In this document: positions 43,532 to 43,677 of the stretch, piece after piece | How the letters are laid out: each line of letters starts with the position of its first letter | Numbering within the stretch: the stretch's first letter is position 1 | Source of the DNA: Gammaproteobacteria bacterium | GTDB taxonomy: Bacteria > Pseudomonadota > Gammaproteobacteria > Chromatiales > Chromatiaceae | Reading direction: 5' to 3' | DNA length: 43,677 nucleotides | NCBI GenBank assembly: GCA_015490795.1 | Contig: WFXD01000024.1 | Location: forward strand, 1-43,677 | Notes under the pieces: generated by a model | The model's database searches: none | Seen by the model: the letters and a program-made list of their open reading frames with translations, nothing else | Told to the model about the DNA's origin: nothing | Translations under genes and position numbers: made by a program

Positions 43532-43677
43532 GAGGCTGTCCGAGAATAGAAAAACCCACTGTAAAAGCAATAATAATCGGTAGCTAATAATGAATATTTA
43601 TCACTTGCAACACATGTTATTCATATAAATATCATAGGCTTATGGTATAATGCGAGGTAACAAATCATAAAGATCAA
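43532..43677 (+). mobile_element. Start of a probable full-length element related to the MITE, cut by the window
   Basis: It begins GAGGCTGTCCGAGAATAG, matching the MITE terminus for about 18 bases, and then diverges. It shares the CTAG with copy C. An AT-rich leader with a good promoter (43646) follows, as expected ahead of a transposase gene outside the window. CTAG fits the YTAR-type target described for IS701-family elements, but the family cannot be confirmed. Confidence 0.55.
43641..43651 (+). promoter_or_regulatory. Extended -10 promoter near the right edge
   Basis: TGGTATAAT (43643-43651) is an extended -10 element with consensus TATAAT. No strong -35 is seen, which extended -10 promoters can do without. 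It would transcribe rightward into the element starting at 43532. Confidence 0.5.

Noticed and set aside
1-43677. CRISPR array or known defence operon
   Set aside because: No regularly spaced direct repeats were seen. The only defence-like domain (DruA-like) belongs to a transposase in an insertion sequence.

Overview
The window looks like chromosomal DNA from a Gammaproteobacterium. The evidence is the housekeeping gene order: rimP-nusA-infB-rbfA-truB-rpsO-pnp; dnaX-ybaB-recR with a 4.5S RNA gene beside dnaX; and exbB-exbD-lpxK-Trm112-kdsB for lipid A and Kdo synthesis. Two multihaem c-type cytochromes, a cupredoxin and heavy insertion-sequence traffic would fit an environmental respiratory or sulfur-cycle lineage, but I cannot name the genus.

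Layout: 1-1250 is the end of an ISAs1-family insertion sequence cut by the window edge. 1392-3328 holds a periplasmic cupredoxin diverging from a hexahaem cytochrome built of two trihaem modules. 3378-11316 is a tight nine-gene minus-strand operon: PPOX flavoprotein, radical SAM/SPASM protein, thermostable-haemolysin-like acyltransferase, acyl-CoA-ligase-like AMP-forming enzyme, haem-oxygenase-like di-iron oxidase, TPR protein, SDR reductase, then an OmpR-type regulator and its histidine kinase. Its product is not evident, and it is the best candidate here for an undescribed biosynthetic pathway with its own two-component switch. 11610-12323 is a dihaem cytochrome c, followed by a decayed IS3-family transposase end. 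12828-15817 is the exbBD-lpxK-kdsB envelope operon. 15931-20576 is an outer-membrane barrel, LolA-like carrier and MMPL/RND permease module. 20664-24162 is the recombination/replication cluster plus 4.5S RNA.

24227-28406 was an operon of two YbjQ-family genes and an M48 protease. It is now split by a 2.5-kb IS whose transposase fuses a DruA-like DUF4338 domain to an IS4-type DDE domain; removing the IS and one 10-bp target duplication restores the broken gene in frame. 28780-29774 holds an IS4 remnant, an orphan AT-rich membrane protein and a hairpin-rich spacer. 29816-38283 is the translation/RNA operon. 38648-43356 is a TetR-controlled ABC efflux operon whose outer-membrane channel gene is destroyed by a 108-bp MITE and a 3' truncation.

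The MITE occurs three times (15818, 39353, 43420), always 108 bp and flanked by CTAG. At 43532 a probable full-length relative with the same terminal repeat begins and runs off the right edge. Mobile DNA has therefore shaped gene content across the window: one efflux system and one YbjQ/protease operon are broken, and two intergenic regions carry transposase remnants.
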